The notes below the pieces were generated by a model. The model searched no databases. It saw only the letters and a list, made by a program, of their open reading frames with translations, and was not told the origin of the DNA. The position numbers and the translations under genes were made by a program. Positions 1-5,669 of a stretch of DNA of 6,473 nucleotides are shown in pieces. The first letter of the stretch is position 1. Each line of letters begins with the position of its first letter. The stretch lies in the NCBI GenBank assembly GCA_937927565.1, contig CALBDV010000494.1, positions 1-6,473 on the forward strand, given 5' to 3'. Source of the DNA: an uncultured Holophagales bacterium (GTDB lineage Bacteria; Acidobacteriota; Thermoanaerobaculia; UBA5066).

Positions 1-211
1 CCGCCTGCTCGAGCTTCTTCGTCACCTCGCGCTCGACCGTCTCGGGCGAGGCGCCCGGGAACTGCGTGATGACGGAGAGGACCGGGATCTCGACGTCGGG
101 GAACATGTCGATCGCGAGGCGCCTGTAGGAGAAGACGCCGAGCGTGACGAGCGCGAGCATGAGGACCGTCGCGAAGACGGGCCTCTTGATCGACAGATCG
201 GACAGGAACAC
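1..211 (-). CDS. RND efflux pump inner-membrane subunit, N-terminal part (cut by window edge)
   Basis: The first 70 codons of an RND (resistance-nodulation-division) transporter, the proton-driven inner-membrane pump of a tripartite efflux system. Reading from a GTG at 209-211, the protein starts VFLSDLSIKRPVFATVLMLA, a short cytoplasmic segment running into transmembrane helix 1 (about residues 12-28). It continues through the family-typical RLAIDMFPDVEIP (31-43) and FPGASPETVEREV (51-63), which match the start of the porter domain in HAE1/AcrB-like pumps. The GTG start is chosen because an AAGGAGG site lies 8 nt upstream and the SIKRPVF motif sits at the usual distance from the N-terminus. 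Only 3 bp separate it from the stop of the adaptor gene, so the two are surely co-translated. About 950 further residues lie outside the window, so substrate class (drug or metal) cannot be decided; the TetR/adaptor context favours organic compounds. Family certain, subfamily open. Confidence 0.93.
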   Translation of the reverse strand, partial: MFLSDLSIKRPVFATVLMLALVTLGVFSYRRLAIDMFPDVEIPVLSVITQFPGASPETVEREVTKKLEQA

Positions 212-214
212 GGC

Positions 215-1321
215 TCAGGCCTCCTTCGAGACGAGGACCTTGTCGCCCTCGCGGAGGTTGAAGCCGCCGCGGGTCACGACCTCCTGCCCCGCCCCGAGCC
301 CCTTCACGACCTCGACGCGGTCGCCGGGGGCCGCCCCCGTCTCGACGTCGACGCGCCTGGCGACGCCGCCGTCCACGACGAAGACGGAGCCCTTCCCCGT
401 CAGGGTGTCCCAGGAGACGAGCGCCGAGCGCGGAACGACGAGGACGCCCGCGCGTTTTCCGGTGACGATCCGCCCCTTCACGAAGAGCCCCGTCTTCAGC
501 GCCTGGTCCGTGTTCGGGACCTCGGCTTTCACCTTCACCGTCCGGCTCGCCTCGTCGGCGGCGGGGTTGATGAACGAGACCTTGCCCGAGAACGTCCGGC
601 CCGGCAGGGCGTCGCTCGTGAAGGCGAACGGCTGGCCGACCTTCAGAGCGGACATCCGGGCGGACGGGACGTTCGCGGTGAGCTCGAGCACCCGGTTGTC
701 GACGACCCGGAACATCGGCGGCGGGTTCCCCATGTTCTCCACGTAGTCGCCGACGTTCACGTTCCGGAGGGCGACGACGCCGTCGATCGGGGCGCGGACC
801 ACGGCCTTCGCCAGGCGGGTCTGGGCCATGGCCAGCTGCGCCTTCGCGGCAGCGGCGCCGGCCCGGGCGGCCTCTTCGACCGACTTGGCCTCGTCGAGGC
901 CCTGCTGCGTCGCGAGGCCGGCCTCCTTCAGCTTCACGGTCCGCTCCAGCTCGCGCGCCGCCCGCTGCGAGGCGACCTCGGCCTGGAGCGCCGTGGCGCG
1001 GGCCGCCTGGACGGCGGCGTCGATCTCGCTCGAGTCGAGACGGGCGAGCGCCGTGCCGGCCTTCACGTGGACCCACTGTGTGACGAAGACCTCGACGACC
1101 GTTCCGGAGTACTCGGTCTTCACGTCGGCCTCGCTCCGGGCCGTCAGGGTGCCGACGACGTCGACGGTCTCCTCGAGCTCGGACGGGCTGGCCTTCGCAG
1201 TTTCGACGGCGACGGGGGGCCGGCTCCCGTCAGGAGAGGCTTTGCCGTCTGCGGTCTTGCCGCAGCCGGCGACGGCGAGGATGAGGATGGCCGGAAGGAC
1301 GGCGGCGATCGAGCGATTCAT
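215..1321 (-). CDS. RND efflux periplasmic adaptor (HlyD/AcrA-type membrane fusion lipoprotein)
   Basis: A 368-residue membrane fusion protein that bridges the RND pump and an outer-membrane channel. The N-terminus is a lipoprotein signal peptide with lipobox VAGC, lipid-anchored Cys at residue 20. Domains in order: first half of the barrel-sandwich (lipoyl-like) domain about 62-98, including YSGTVVEVFV (71-80) and VHVKAGTALARLD (84-96); an Ala/Glu/Lys-rich coiled-coil hairpin about 99-172; second half of the lipoyl domain with VVRAPIDGVVALRNVNVGDYV (174-194), the most diagnostic AcrA-family motif; beta-barrel about 210-288; membrane-proximal domain about 290-366. Length is normal for AcrA/MexA-like adaptors. 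The start overlaps the tetR stop (ATGA), and an AGGAG lies 8 nt upstream. It is followed after 3 bp by the RND pump gene. No outer-membrane channel gene is visible; it may lie beyond the pump or elsewhere in the genome. Expression should follow the tetR promoter. The family is certain; the exported substrate is unknown. Confidence 0.95.
   Translation of the reverse strand: MNRSIAAVLPAILILAVAGCGKTADGKASPDGSRPPVAVETAKASPSELEETVDVVGTLTARSEADVKTEYSGTVVEVFVTQWVHVKAGTALARLDSSEIDAAVQAARATALQAEVASQRAARELERTVKLKEAGLATQQGLDEAKSVEEAARAGAAAAKAQLAMAQTRLAKAVVRAPIDGVVALRNVNVGDYVENMGNPPPMFRVVDNRVLELTANVPSARMSALKVGQPFAFTSDALPGRTFSGKVSFINPAADEASRTVKVKAEVPNTDQALKTGLFVKGRIVTGKRAGVLVVPRSALVSWDTLTGKGSVFVVDGGVARRVDVETGAAPGDRVEVVKGLGAGQEVVTRGGFNLREGDKVLVSKEA
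220..226 (-). promoter_or_regulatory. Shine-Dalgarno site for the RND pump gene
   Basis: On the minus strand this reads AAGGAGG, a near-perfect ribosome binding site, 8 nt before the GTG at 209-211. It lies inside the adaptor gene and encodes part of that protein's last residues (Lys-Glu-Ala, stop). It is what decides the GTG start of the pump. Confidence 0.85.
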
Positions 1322-1944
1322 CGCGGTGTCTCCTGGTTCATGGGTGGGGGTGTGGGCTCGGCGAGGCCCGAGAAGAGGAGGTCGAGGACGCGGCGGAGGC
1401 CGTCCTTGCCGAGGCCGAGCTCCGGGTGCGCGAGAGTGAGGTCCATGTTGAAAGAGAGGACGCCCATCAGGGCGAGGGTCACGTCATAGGGTTCCGCGGC
1501 GCGGAGCTCGCCCGAGGCGATCCCTTCCGTGACGATCTCCGAGATGACGTTCAGCAGCTTCGTGTGAAAAGTCTCGAAGTCGAACGGCGGAACTCCCTGG
1601 GCCGGTCCCCAGAAGACGGCGTTGATCATCCGGACCCACGCCTTCCTCGTCTCGAAGAGCTCGTAGATCCCCAGGAGGAACCCCTCGAGGCGCTCCCTCG
1701 CCGTTCCGCTCGCGACCCGGCTCGCGGCGATCCCCTCGTCGGCGATCTTCACGAGGTCGTCGAGAATCGCGAGGTAGATCCCCTCCTTGCTGTCGAAGTG
1801 GTAGTAGAGGGCGGGCTTCGTAACCCCGGCCATTTCGACGATTTCTCGCACGGAAGTCGCCGCGTAGCCCCGGTTCGTGAAGAGGAGCACCGCAGAGTCC
1901 ATAAGTCTCTGTCGTACAGAGACTTCACCAGGTTGTTCGTGCAT
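1318..1944 (-). CDS. TetR/AcrR-family transcriptional repressor of the efflux operon
   Basis: A 208-residue TetR-family regulator, a usual length. The N-terminal DNA-binding domain is clear: helix 1 around RQRLMDSAVLLFTNRGYAAT (11-30), then the helix-turn-helix with TSVREIVEMAGVTKPALYYHF (30-50) and DSKEGIY (51-57), the family's signature recognition-helix region (ALYYHF). The remaining ~150 residues are the helical ligand-binding and dimerisation domain, which is not conserved enough to name a ligand; it has several aromatic residues (for example WVRMINAVFWG) that could line a hydrophobic pocket. The start at 1942-1944 is supported by a GGAGGT 9 nt upstream. It is first in a three-gene operon with the adaptor and the RND pump. 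The palindrome at 1991-2006, next to a good promoter, is the likely operator, so it should repress itself and the pump until an inducer binds. That regulation is inferred from layout, not shown. Confidence 0.95.
   Translation of the reverse strand: MHEQPGEVSVRQRLMDSAVLLFTNRGYAATSVREIVEMAGVTKPALYYHFDSKEGIYLAILDDLVKIADEGIAASRVASGTARERLEGFLLGIYELFETRKAWVRMINAVFWGPAQGVPPFDFETFHTKLLNVISEIVTEGIASGELRAAEPYDVTLALMGVLSFNMDLTLAHPELGLGKDGLRRVLDLLFSGLAEPTPPPMNQETPR
1330..1334 (-). promoter_or_regulatory. Shine-Dalgarno site for the adaptor gene
   Basis: Minus-strand AGGAG, 8 nt before the adaptor ATG (1319-1321) and within the last codons of tetR. Together with the ATGA stop/start overlap it indicates translational coupling of repressor and adaptor. 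Confidence 0.75.
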
Positions 1945-1953
1945 CGGGAATGG

Positions 1954-1959
1954 ACCTCC
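1954..1959 (-). promoter_or_regulatory. Shine-Dalgarno site for tetR
   Basis: Minus-strand GGAGGT, 9 nt before the ATG at 1942-1944. It decides the start of the TetR protein. Confidence 0.75.
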
Positions 1960-1990
1960 GGACCGCCGCCCCCTTGTAACCGCGGGGAGC

Positions 1991-2006
1991 TACCGACCGG
2001 TAGGTA
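1991..2006. promoter_or_regulatory. Putative TetR-family operator (16-bp imperfect palindrome)
   Basis: The plus strand reads TACCGACCGGTAGGTA. Its reverse complement is identical except for one mismatched symmetric pair (position 5 with 12), so 14 of 16 positions are symmetric around ACCGGT. Size and symmetry suit a TetR dimer. The palindrome starts at the downstream edge of the -10 box and covers the expected transcription start, where a bound repressor would block RNA polymerase. It lies 47 bp before the tetR start codon. Assignment to this TetR is inference from position. Confidence 0.75.
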
Positions 2007-2034
2007 ATCTAGAAACCGAAGCGCTTCCTGTCAA
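2006..2034 (-). promoter_or_regulatory. Sigma70-type promoter of the tetR-adaptor-pump operon
   Basis: On the minus strand there is a perfect -35 hexamer TTGACA (2034 down to 2029), a 17-bp spacer, and a -10 hexamer TAGATT (2011 down to 2006; 4 of 6 match to TATAAT). Transcription would start near 1998-2000, giving a leader of about 55 nt before tetR. The stretch is also visibly more AT-rich than its surroundings. The spacer holds a perfect 10-bp palindrome, GAAGCGCTTC (2018-2027). Confidence 0.8.
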
Positions 2035-2045
2035 GGGGCAGAAGC

Positions 2046-2076
2046 GAGAAAAGTACGAATCCGGGTTGCCGGCTTC
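2046..2076 (-). terminator. Possible rho-independent terminator after the beta-propeller gene
   Basis: On the minus strand an interrupted hairpin GAA-g-CCGG-caac-CCGG-a-TTC (2076 to 2057) overlaps the stop codon of the propeller gene and is followed by GTACTTTTCT, a short T-rich run. The stem is weak (four GC pairs, one mismatch, three more pairs) and the T run short. The position between that gene and the next promoter is right for a terminator, but the evidence is modest. Confidence 0.4.
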
Positions 2077-3004
2077 AGGCCTTCGGAACGATCCTCGCGA
2101 GCTTGTCGCCGGAGCCGAGTGCGACCCAGATCGAGCCGTCGGAGCCGATGGCGAGGGCCATCGGCGATTCCGGGAGTTCCGTCCACGTCGTCTTCTTCGT
2201 GTCCGGATCGAGACGGCCCAACCTCCTGGCACCGGGCGCACCGAACCAGACTGCGCCGTCCTTCCCGACGGCGACCCCGAGCGGGGCCGCCTCGACGCGG
2301 TACTCCTTCTGCGATCCGTCCGGCGATACGTGCAGGAGCCGGTTCACGTTCGTCAGTGTGGCCCAGAGGCTCCCGTCCGGCGCGAGCGCCACGGCATCGG
2401 GTTGCGCGTTGGGCGTCGAGATGGGCCAGGCGGTGAGCTCCCCTTCCGCGGAAACGCGCACGATCCGGTTCCCGCGCCGTTCGGCGACCCACGCAACGCC
2501 GTCGCGGCCGACGGCAATCCCGGTCGGCTCGCTCCCCTCGGGAAGGGCGAACTCGCGGACCGTCCCGTCGGCCGCCCTCCGTCCCACGCGGTTCGCAGCG
2601 GGAAGCGTGAACCAGACCACCCCGTCTCCGGCCACCGAGATTCCCGTCGGCTCGCCGCCCGCCCTCGAGAGCGGGACCTCCGTGACCTTGCCGTCGAGGC
2701 CCACTCGCCCGAGGCGCTCACCGGCGAGGTCCGCGGCCCAGGCAGTGCCATCGGTCTGAAGGGCGAGCCCGAACGGCTGGGTACCTCTCGAAGGGAACTC
2801 GAAGACCTCGACGCGCCCGGACGGGTTCACGCGGCCGACGGCGCCGGAGAACTGCGCCGAGAACCAGGCGGTTCCGTCGGCCGCCACGGCCAGCGCACCG
2901 ACCCCGGTTCCCGCCGGGAGCGTCACGACGTCGAGCGAGACCGCAACCGTTGAGGCGACAAGGAAGACGAGGACCGGGACAGCCTGAAGGAGACGGATGC
3001 GCAT
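2075..3004 (-). CDS. Secreted seven-bladed beta-propeller protein, virginiamycin B lyase (Vgb)-like
   Basis: From the ATG at 3002-3004 this is a 309-residue exported protein with a signal peptide (MRIRLL, then a hydrophobic stretch to about residue 22, likely cut after AVS). The rest is seven repeats of about 40 residues, each with DGxxW: residues 43-47, 85-89, 127-131, 168-172, 210-214, 249-253 and 289-293, most preceded by PxGIAV-like strands. This is the pattern of Vgb-like/NHL/SMP-30-type propellers. The last repeat is short, and the N-terminal strand (LDVVTLP) probably completes the final blade, a normal ring closure. In true streptogramin lyases catalysis needs histidine in the late blades; the mature protein here has a single His (225, blade 5), so lyase activity is doubtful and a binding or scaffold role is as likely. 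An alternative ATG at 3014-3016 would add four residues; 3004 is preferred because GGGA lies 6 nt upstream of it. It follows the unrecognised exported protein on the same strand. Confidence 0.85.
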   Translation of the reverse strand: MRIRLLQAVPVLVFLVASTVAVSLDVVTLPAGTGVGALAVAADGTAWFSAQFSGAVGRVNPSGRVEVFEFPSRGTQPFGLALQTDGTAWAADLAGERLGRVGLDGKVTEVPLSRAGGEPTGISVAGDGVVWFTLPAANRVGRRAADGTVREFALPEGSEPTGIAVGRDGVAWVAERRGNRIVRVSAEGELTAWPISTPNAQPDAVALAPDGSLWATLTNVNRLLHVSPDGSQKEYRVEAAPLGVAVGKDGAVWFGAPGARRLGRLDPDTKKTTWTELPESPMALAIGSDGSIWVALGSGDKLARIVPKA

Positions 3005-3018
3005 GAGGTTTCCCATCG

Positions 3019-3042
3019 CGGTCGCCACGTACCGGGCGACCG
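3019..3042. repeat. Inverted repeat (8-bp perfect stem, 8-nt loop) before the propeller gene
   Basis: CGGTCGCC (3019-3026) and GGCGACCG (3035-3042) are perfect reverse complements around an 8-nt loop. In the minus-strand transcript this hairpin would end 2 nt before the upstream ATG (3016) and 14 nt before the preferred ATG (3004). It could be a leader hairpin affecting translation or a protein-binding site. Function unproven. Confidence 0.55.
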
Positions 3043-3082
3043 AACAGGGAAGGATAGCCCTGCAGACGTGAAGGCCGCTCGC

Positions 3083-3094
3083 ACGACACGTCGT
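3083..3094. repeat. Short palindrome in the 3017-3155 gap
   Basis: The plus strand reads ACGACACGTCGT: ACGAC and GTCGT are complementary arms around a 2-nt centre. It lies about 80 bp upstream of the propeller gene start, so it might be an operator, but a 5-bp arm in GC-rich DNA can also arise by chance. Confidence 0.3.
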
Positions 3095-3098
3095 CTCA

Positions 3099-3140
3099 GG
3101 ATTCGCGCCCCGGAGGGAAGACCCCACACCTGGCGAATCC
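3099..3140. repeat. Inverted repeat (8-bp arms, 26-nt loop) between the two exported-protein genes
   Basis: GGATTCGC (3099-3106) and GCGAATCC (3133-3140) are perfect reverse complements. The 26-nt interior has a further GGG/CCC pairing possibility, so a longer folded structure can form in the transcript. It lies 16 bp beyond the stop of the 193-residue protein gene and may be a transcript-end structure or processing site; there is no T run, so it is not a standard terminator. Confidence 0.45.
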
Positions 3141-3155
3141 GGGACGGTCGGACGG

Positions 3156-3737
3156 TCACTTCTTGAGCAGGGACGCGAGCTTCTTTGCCGCCTTCTTCGC
3201 AGCGTCGCGCGTCCCTTCGAGCTCCGAGGACTCCTCCTCTTCCCCTTCGGTTCTCCTGTAGCTCGCGGTGCCGGTGACGGCGAGGGGCTTCCCCTCCTTC
3301 CCCGTCGCCGCGTCGACGAGGCGGAGCGACGTCGGGCAATCGACCCGGACGTTCTGGACGACTCGCTCGAAGCGGTAGCCCTCGGGGGTCGTGTCGGTGT
3401 AGCGCACCTGACTGACCTCGACGCGGCAGGGCGACAGGGAAACGGCCAGCCACGTCTCCCCCGGCCACTCCGCGCGAAAGGCGCGGCCCGCTTCCCCATC
3501 GGGCTCGGCCACGAGCGCACCGAGCGTCGCTCCGGAGAGGCGCGCGTCGGAGAACGTGAGCTTGCCGGCGTCGGACAGCTCCGATTCGAAGCGTGCGACG
3601 AACGCCGACAGCTCTTCTTCCCGCCCGTCGGCCTCGACGAGGACGACGCGCGGCTTCGGTTTCTCCGCGGCGACCGCCTCTGAAGCGGAGACGAGGACCA
3701 GGATCGCGAGGACGGGGGCGAGACGGGGATCGCGCAT
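3156..3737 (-). CDS. Unrecognised exported protein (193 residues)
   Basis: I do not recognise the family. Visible: an N-terminal signal peptide (MRDPRLAPVL, then hydrophobic to ASEAVAA, likely cut after residue 24); a mature domain that opens with a beta strand RVVLVEADG (30-38) and a helix (41-57); two cysteines, 104 (SLSPCRVEV) and 134 (VRVDCPTSL), that could form a periplasmic disulfide; a segment SLRLVDAATGKEGKPLAVTG (137-156) like strands seen in CsgG/LpoB-type periplasmic proteins; an acidic run (GEEEESSELE, 165-174); and a lysine/alanine-rich amphipathic C-terminal helix ending KKLASLLKK. The CsgG-like resemblance is weak and inferred. Codon use is strongly G/C at third positions, supporting a real gene. 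It is divergent from the TonB receptor gene across 53 bp and lies upstream of the propeller gene on the same strand; all three products are exported, which hints at, but does not prove, a shared envelope role. No strong ribosome binding site precedes the ATG. Confidence 0.8.
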   Translation of the reverse strand: MRDPRLAPVLAILVLVSASEAVAAEKPKPRVVLVEADGREEELSAFVARFESELSDAGKLTFSDARLSGATLGALVAEPDGEAGRAFRAEWPGETWLAVSLSPCRVEVSQVRYTDTTPEGYRFERVVQNVRVDCPTSLRLVDAATGKEGKPLAVTGTASYRRTEGEEEESSELEGTRDAAKKAAKKLASLLKK

Positions 3738-3790
3738 GTCCGAAGACTAACGCGAGCTCACCCTCGTCCACCCGGCTATCCTCCGCCGGA
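3738..3790. promoter_or_regulatory. Divergent intergenic region between the exported protein and the TonB receptor
   Basis: These 53 bp must hold the promoters of both flanking genes, unless transcription starts inside them. No TTGACA-like -35 box is visible. Toward the receptor, TATCCT (3777-3782, 4 of 6 match to a -10 box) ends 8 nt before the ATG and no Shine-Dalgarno site is present, which would fit a leaderless transcript. Toward the exported protein only a poor TAGTCT precedes the ATG. Promoter calls here are tentative. Confidence 0.4.
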
Positions 3791-5668
3791 ATGAGCCGTC
3801 CGTTTCCGTTCGTGGTGGCGCTCCTCCTCGTCGCGCCGCTCGCGGCCGCCCAGCTGCCGGAAGAGGAGAAGGCGCCGGCCCCGGTGAAGGCGGAAGTCGC
3901 CGTCGTCGCCTCCAGGGCGGGCGTCGAGACCGAGGCCTCGACGGTCGCCGTCCTGACGCGGCAGGAGATCGAGCGGCTCCCGGCCCGCTCCCTGACCGAG
4001 CTCCTCCGCTACCTCCCGTCGGTCGACGTGAGGAGGCGTGGACCGGAAGGGGTCCAGGCCGACGTTTCCCTCCGGGGCGCCGATTACAACGGCACGCTCG
4101 TCCTCGTGGACGGCGAGCCGGTGAACGACCCGCAGACGAACCACCACACCCTGGACCTCGACGTCCCCGCCGACGCGATCGAGCGGATCGAGGTGCTCTA
4201 CGGCACCGCCTCCGCGCTCTACGGATCGGAGGCGGTCGGCGGCGTCATCAACATCGTGACGCGCGGGGGAGGCCTCGGGAAGGCCCGCGCCCAGGTCGAG
4301 GGCCGGTACGTCCACGGCTCCCACTCCCTCGACGCGGGAAGCCTCCGTCTCGCGACGAGGATCACCGACGGCGTGACGGTTTCCGTCGACGGCGCCCGCT
4401 CCGAATCGAGCGGCTTTCGCAACGACCGCGAGCACGCGACGGAGGCTCTGCGCGCCTCCCTTCAGGTCGACACGCCTCTCGGTCCCGTCACCCTCGCGGG
4501 CGGGACCGCGAGCCGCGCGTTCGGAGCGTATGCGTTCTACGGAACTCGATACCCGAACCAGCAGGAGGCGACGCAGACCCGCAGCCTCCGATTCTCGGCG
4601 GACCTCCTGCTCGGCGGCGGCTGGTCGCTGGCTCCGTCCGCATCCGTGCGCCGCCACCACGACGACTTCATTCTCGAGCGGTCGAACCCGGCTTTCTACC
4701 GCAACCTCCACGAAACGGACCGGACGACCTTCCGCCTCGTGGCGCGCAGGCCGCTCCTCGGCGGGACTCTCGCCGTCGGGGCGGAGGCGGGACGCGACTC
4801 GATCGACTCCACGAACCTGGGCGATCACGCCCGGGGGCGCCGAGCCGCCTTCGTGGAGCTCGGACGGCCGTTCTCGACGGCGGCCCCCGCCGCCGGAGGG
4901 TTCCGCGCCGGCCTCCGCGCCGACGCCACCGACGACTACGGCTCGAGGGTCTCGCCCCAGCTCGCCGCCTGGGTCGCGCTCGGCGCGGGAGTCCGGGCCC
5001 GGGCATCCGTCGGCACCGCCTTCCGCGTCCCGACGTATACCGAGCTCTACTACGTCGACCCGCAGACGATCGGGAACCCGGACCTGCGCCCCGAGAAGGC
5101 GACGAACGTGGAGGCCGGGCTGGCGTGGGACGCCGGAGCCGTGACCGTCGACGCCGTCGCCTTCCATCGCCACGGGACCGACCTGATCGACTTCGTCCGG
5201 TCATCCCCTGCCGAGCCTTACCGGGCAACCAACCTTAGGACCGTCGACACCCGGGGGCTGGAAGGGACCGCCTCCGTCGCTCCGTCCGTCCTCGCACGCA
5301 CCCCCCTGACCGGCCTCGCGCTGCGCGCCGCGTTCTATTCCGCCGACCTCGAGGAGCTCCAGGCCGCGGCGGGCGCGACCGAGGGGCGCTACGTCCTCGA
5401 CCCGCTCCGCGTGAAGTGGGACCTCCTGGCGGAAGCACGCCTCCCCTTCCGCATCGATGCGTTCGCCCGCGTGTCGTACTTCGACCGCCCGTCGTTCGAC
5501 GAGGGGGTCCTCCTCCTCGACGCCCGCCTCGGCACCGCTCTCCTCGAGGGGAACATCCTCGAGGTCTACGTCGAGGGCGACAACCTCGGGGACGTCCGCT
5601 ACGAGGAGGTGCCGGGGGTTCCTCTCCCGGGCCGGACCCTCGCCGCGGGCCTTCGCCTCGCCTGGTGA
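3791..5668 (+). CDS. TonB-dependent outer-membrane receptor (BtuB-like architecture)
   Basis: A 625-residue outer-membrane transporter for active uptake powered by TonB-ExbB-ExbD. Signal peptide MSRPFPFVVALLLVAPLAAA, cut before Q21. A Pro/Glu/Lys linker (22-34) leads to EVAVVAS (35-41), a TonB-box-like start. The plug domain spans about 45-158: LTRQEIERLPARSLTELLRY (55-74), LPSVDV, SLRGADYNGTLVLVDGEPVN (93-112), IERIEVLYGTASALYGSEA (130-148), GGVINIVTRGG (150-160). The rest is a 22-strand barrel, with the typical FRVPTYTELYY (411-421) and GNPDLRPEK (428-436), ending in LRLAW with the terminal aromatic residue of barrel proteins. Size and plug order resemble the cobalamin receptor BtuB, but many siderophore, haem and other receptors share them, and no B12 or iron genes are nearby, so the substrate is unknown. 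The ATG at 3791 is chosen because it starts the signal peptide; the open frame reaches further upstream but would cover the divergent gene. No ribosome binding site is obvious. Confidence 0.93.
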   Translation: MSRPFPFVVALLLVAPLAAAQLPEEEKAPAPVKAEVAVVASRAGVETEASTVAVLTRQEIERLPARSLTELLRYLPSVDVRRRGPEGVQADVSLRGADYNGTLVLVDGEPVNDPQTNHHTLDLDVPADAIERIEVLYGTASALYGSEAVGGVINIVTRGGGLGKARAQVEGRYVHGSHSLDAGSLRLATRITDGVTVSVDGARSESSGFRNDREHATEALRASLQVDTPLGPVTLAGGTASRAFGAYAFYGTRYPNQQEATQTRSLRFSADLLLGGGWSLAPSASVRRHHDDFILERSNPAFYRNLHETDRTTFRLVARRPLLGGTLAVGAEAGRDSIDSTNLGDHARGRRAAFVELGRPFSTAAPAAGGFRAGLRADATDDYGSRVSPQLAAWVALGAGVRARASVGTAFRVPTYTELYYVDPQTIGNPDLRPEKATNVEAGLAWDAGAVTVDAVAFHRHGTDLIDFVRSSPAEPYRATNLRTVDTRGLEGTASVAPSVLARTPLTGLALRAAFYSADLEELQAAAGATEGRYVLDPLRVKWDLLAEARLPFRIDAFARVSYFDRPSFDEGVLLLDARLGTALLEGNILEVYVEGDNLGDVRYEEVPGVPLPGRTLAAGLRLAW

Positions 5669-5669
5669 G

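Noticed and set aside
1877..2953. A 358-codon plus-strand open frame running across tetR's start, the promoter and most of the propeller gene
   Set aside because: It crosses a well-supported promoter/operator and is antisense to two clear genes; its Arg/Pro/Gly/Glu-rich composition has no domain signature.
2075..3004. Calling the propeller gene a streptogramin resistance gene (vgb)
   Set aside because: The fold matches, but the catalytic histidine pattern is not evident; the name would overstate the evidence.
2056..3143. The 10-mer CGAATCCGGG downstream of both exported-protein genes (2056-2065 and 3134-3143)
   Set aside because: Repeated 10-mers are expected by chance in a 6.5-kb GC-rich window, and the flanks do not match.
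3005..3520. Upstream extension of the propeller gene to a 481-residue protein
   Set aside because: The extension is Arg/Ser-rich shadow sequence antiparallel in character and overlaps the 193-residue gene; the signal peptide begins at MRIRLL (3004) or four codons before.
2923..3771. A 282-codon minus-strand open frame covering the exported-protein gene in another frame
   Set aside because: Extremely Arg/Gly-rich translation typical of a frame-shifted high-GC gene. The 193-codon frame has a proper signal peptide and domain-like composition.
3593..3790. Upstream extension of the TonB receptor reading frame
   Set aside because: It overlaps the divergent exported-protein gene and encodes an Arg-rich stretch; the signal peptide starts at 3791.
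3776..5173. A 465-codon open frame on the minus strand opposite the TonB receptor gene
   Set aside because: It is a shadow frame of high-GC coding DNA. The translation is low-complexity (Arg, Gly, Val, Glu, Ala) with no recognisable domain, while the opposite strand encodes a clear TonB receptor throughout.
3791..5668. Naming the TonB receptor btuB
   Set aside because: Length and plug order are similar, but many receptors share them and no cobalamin genes or riboswitch are visible upstream.
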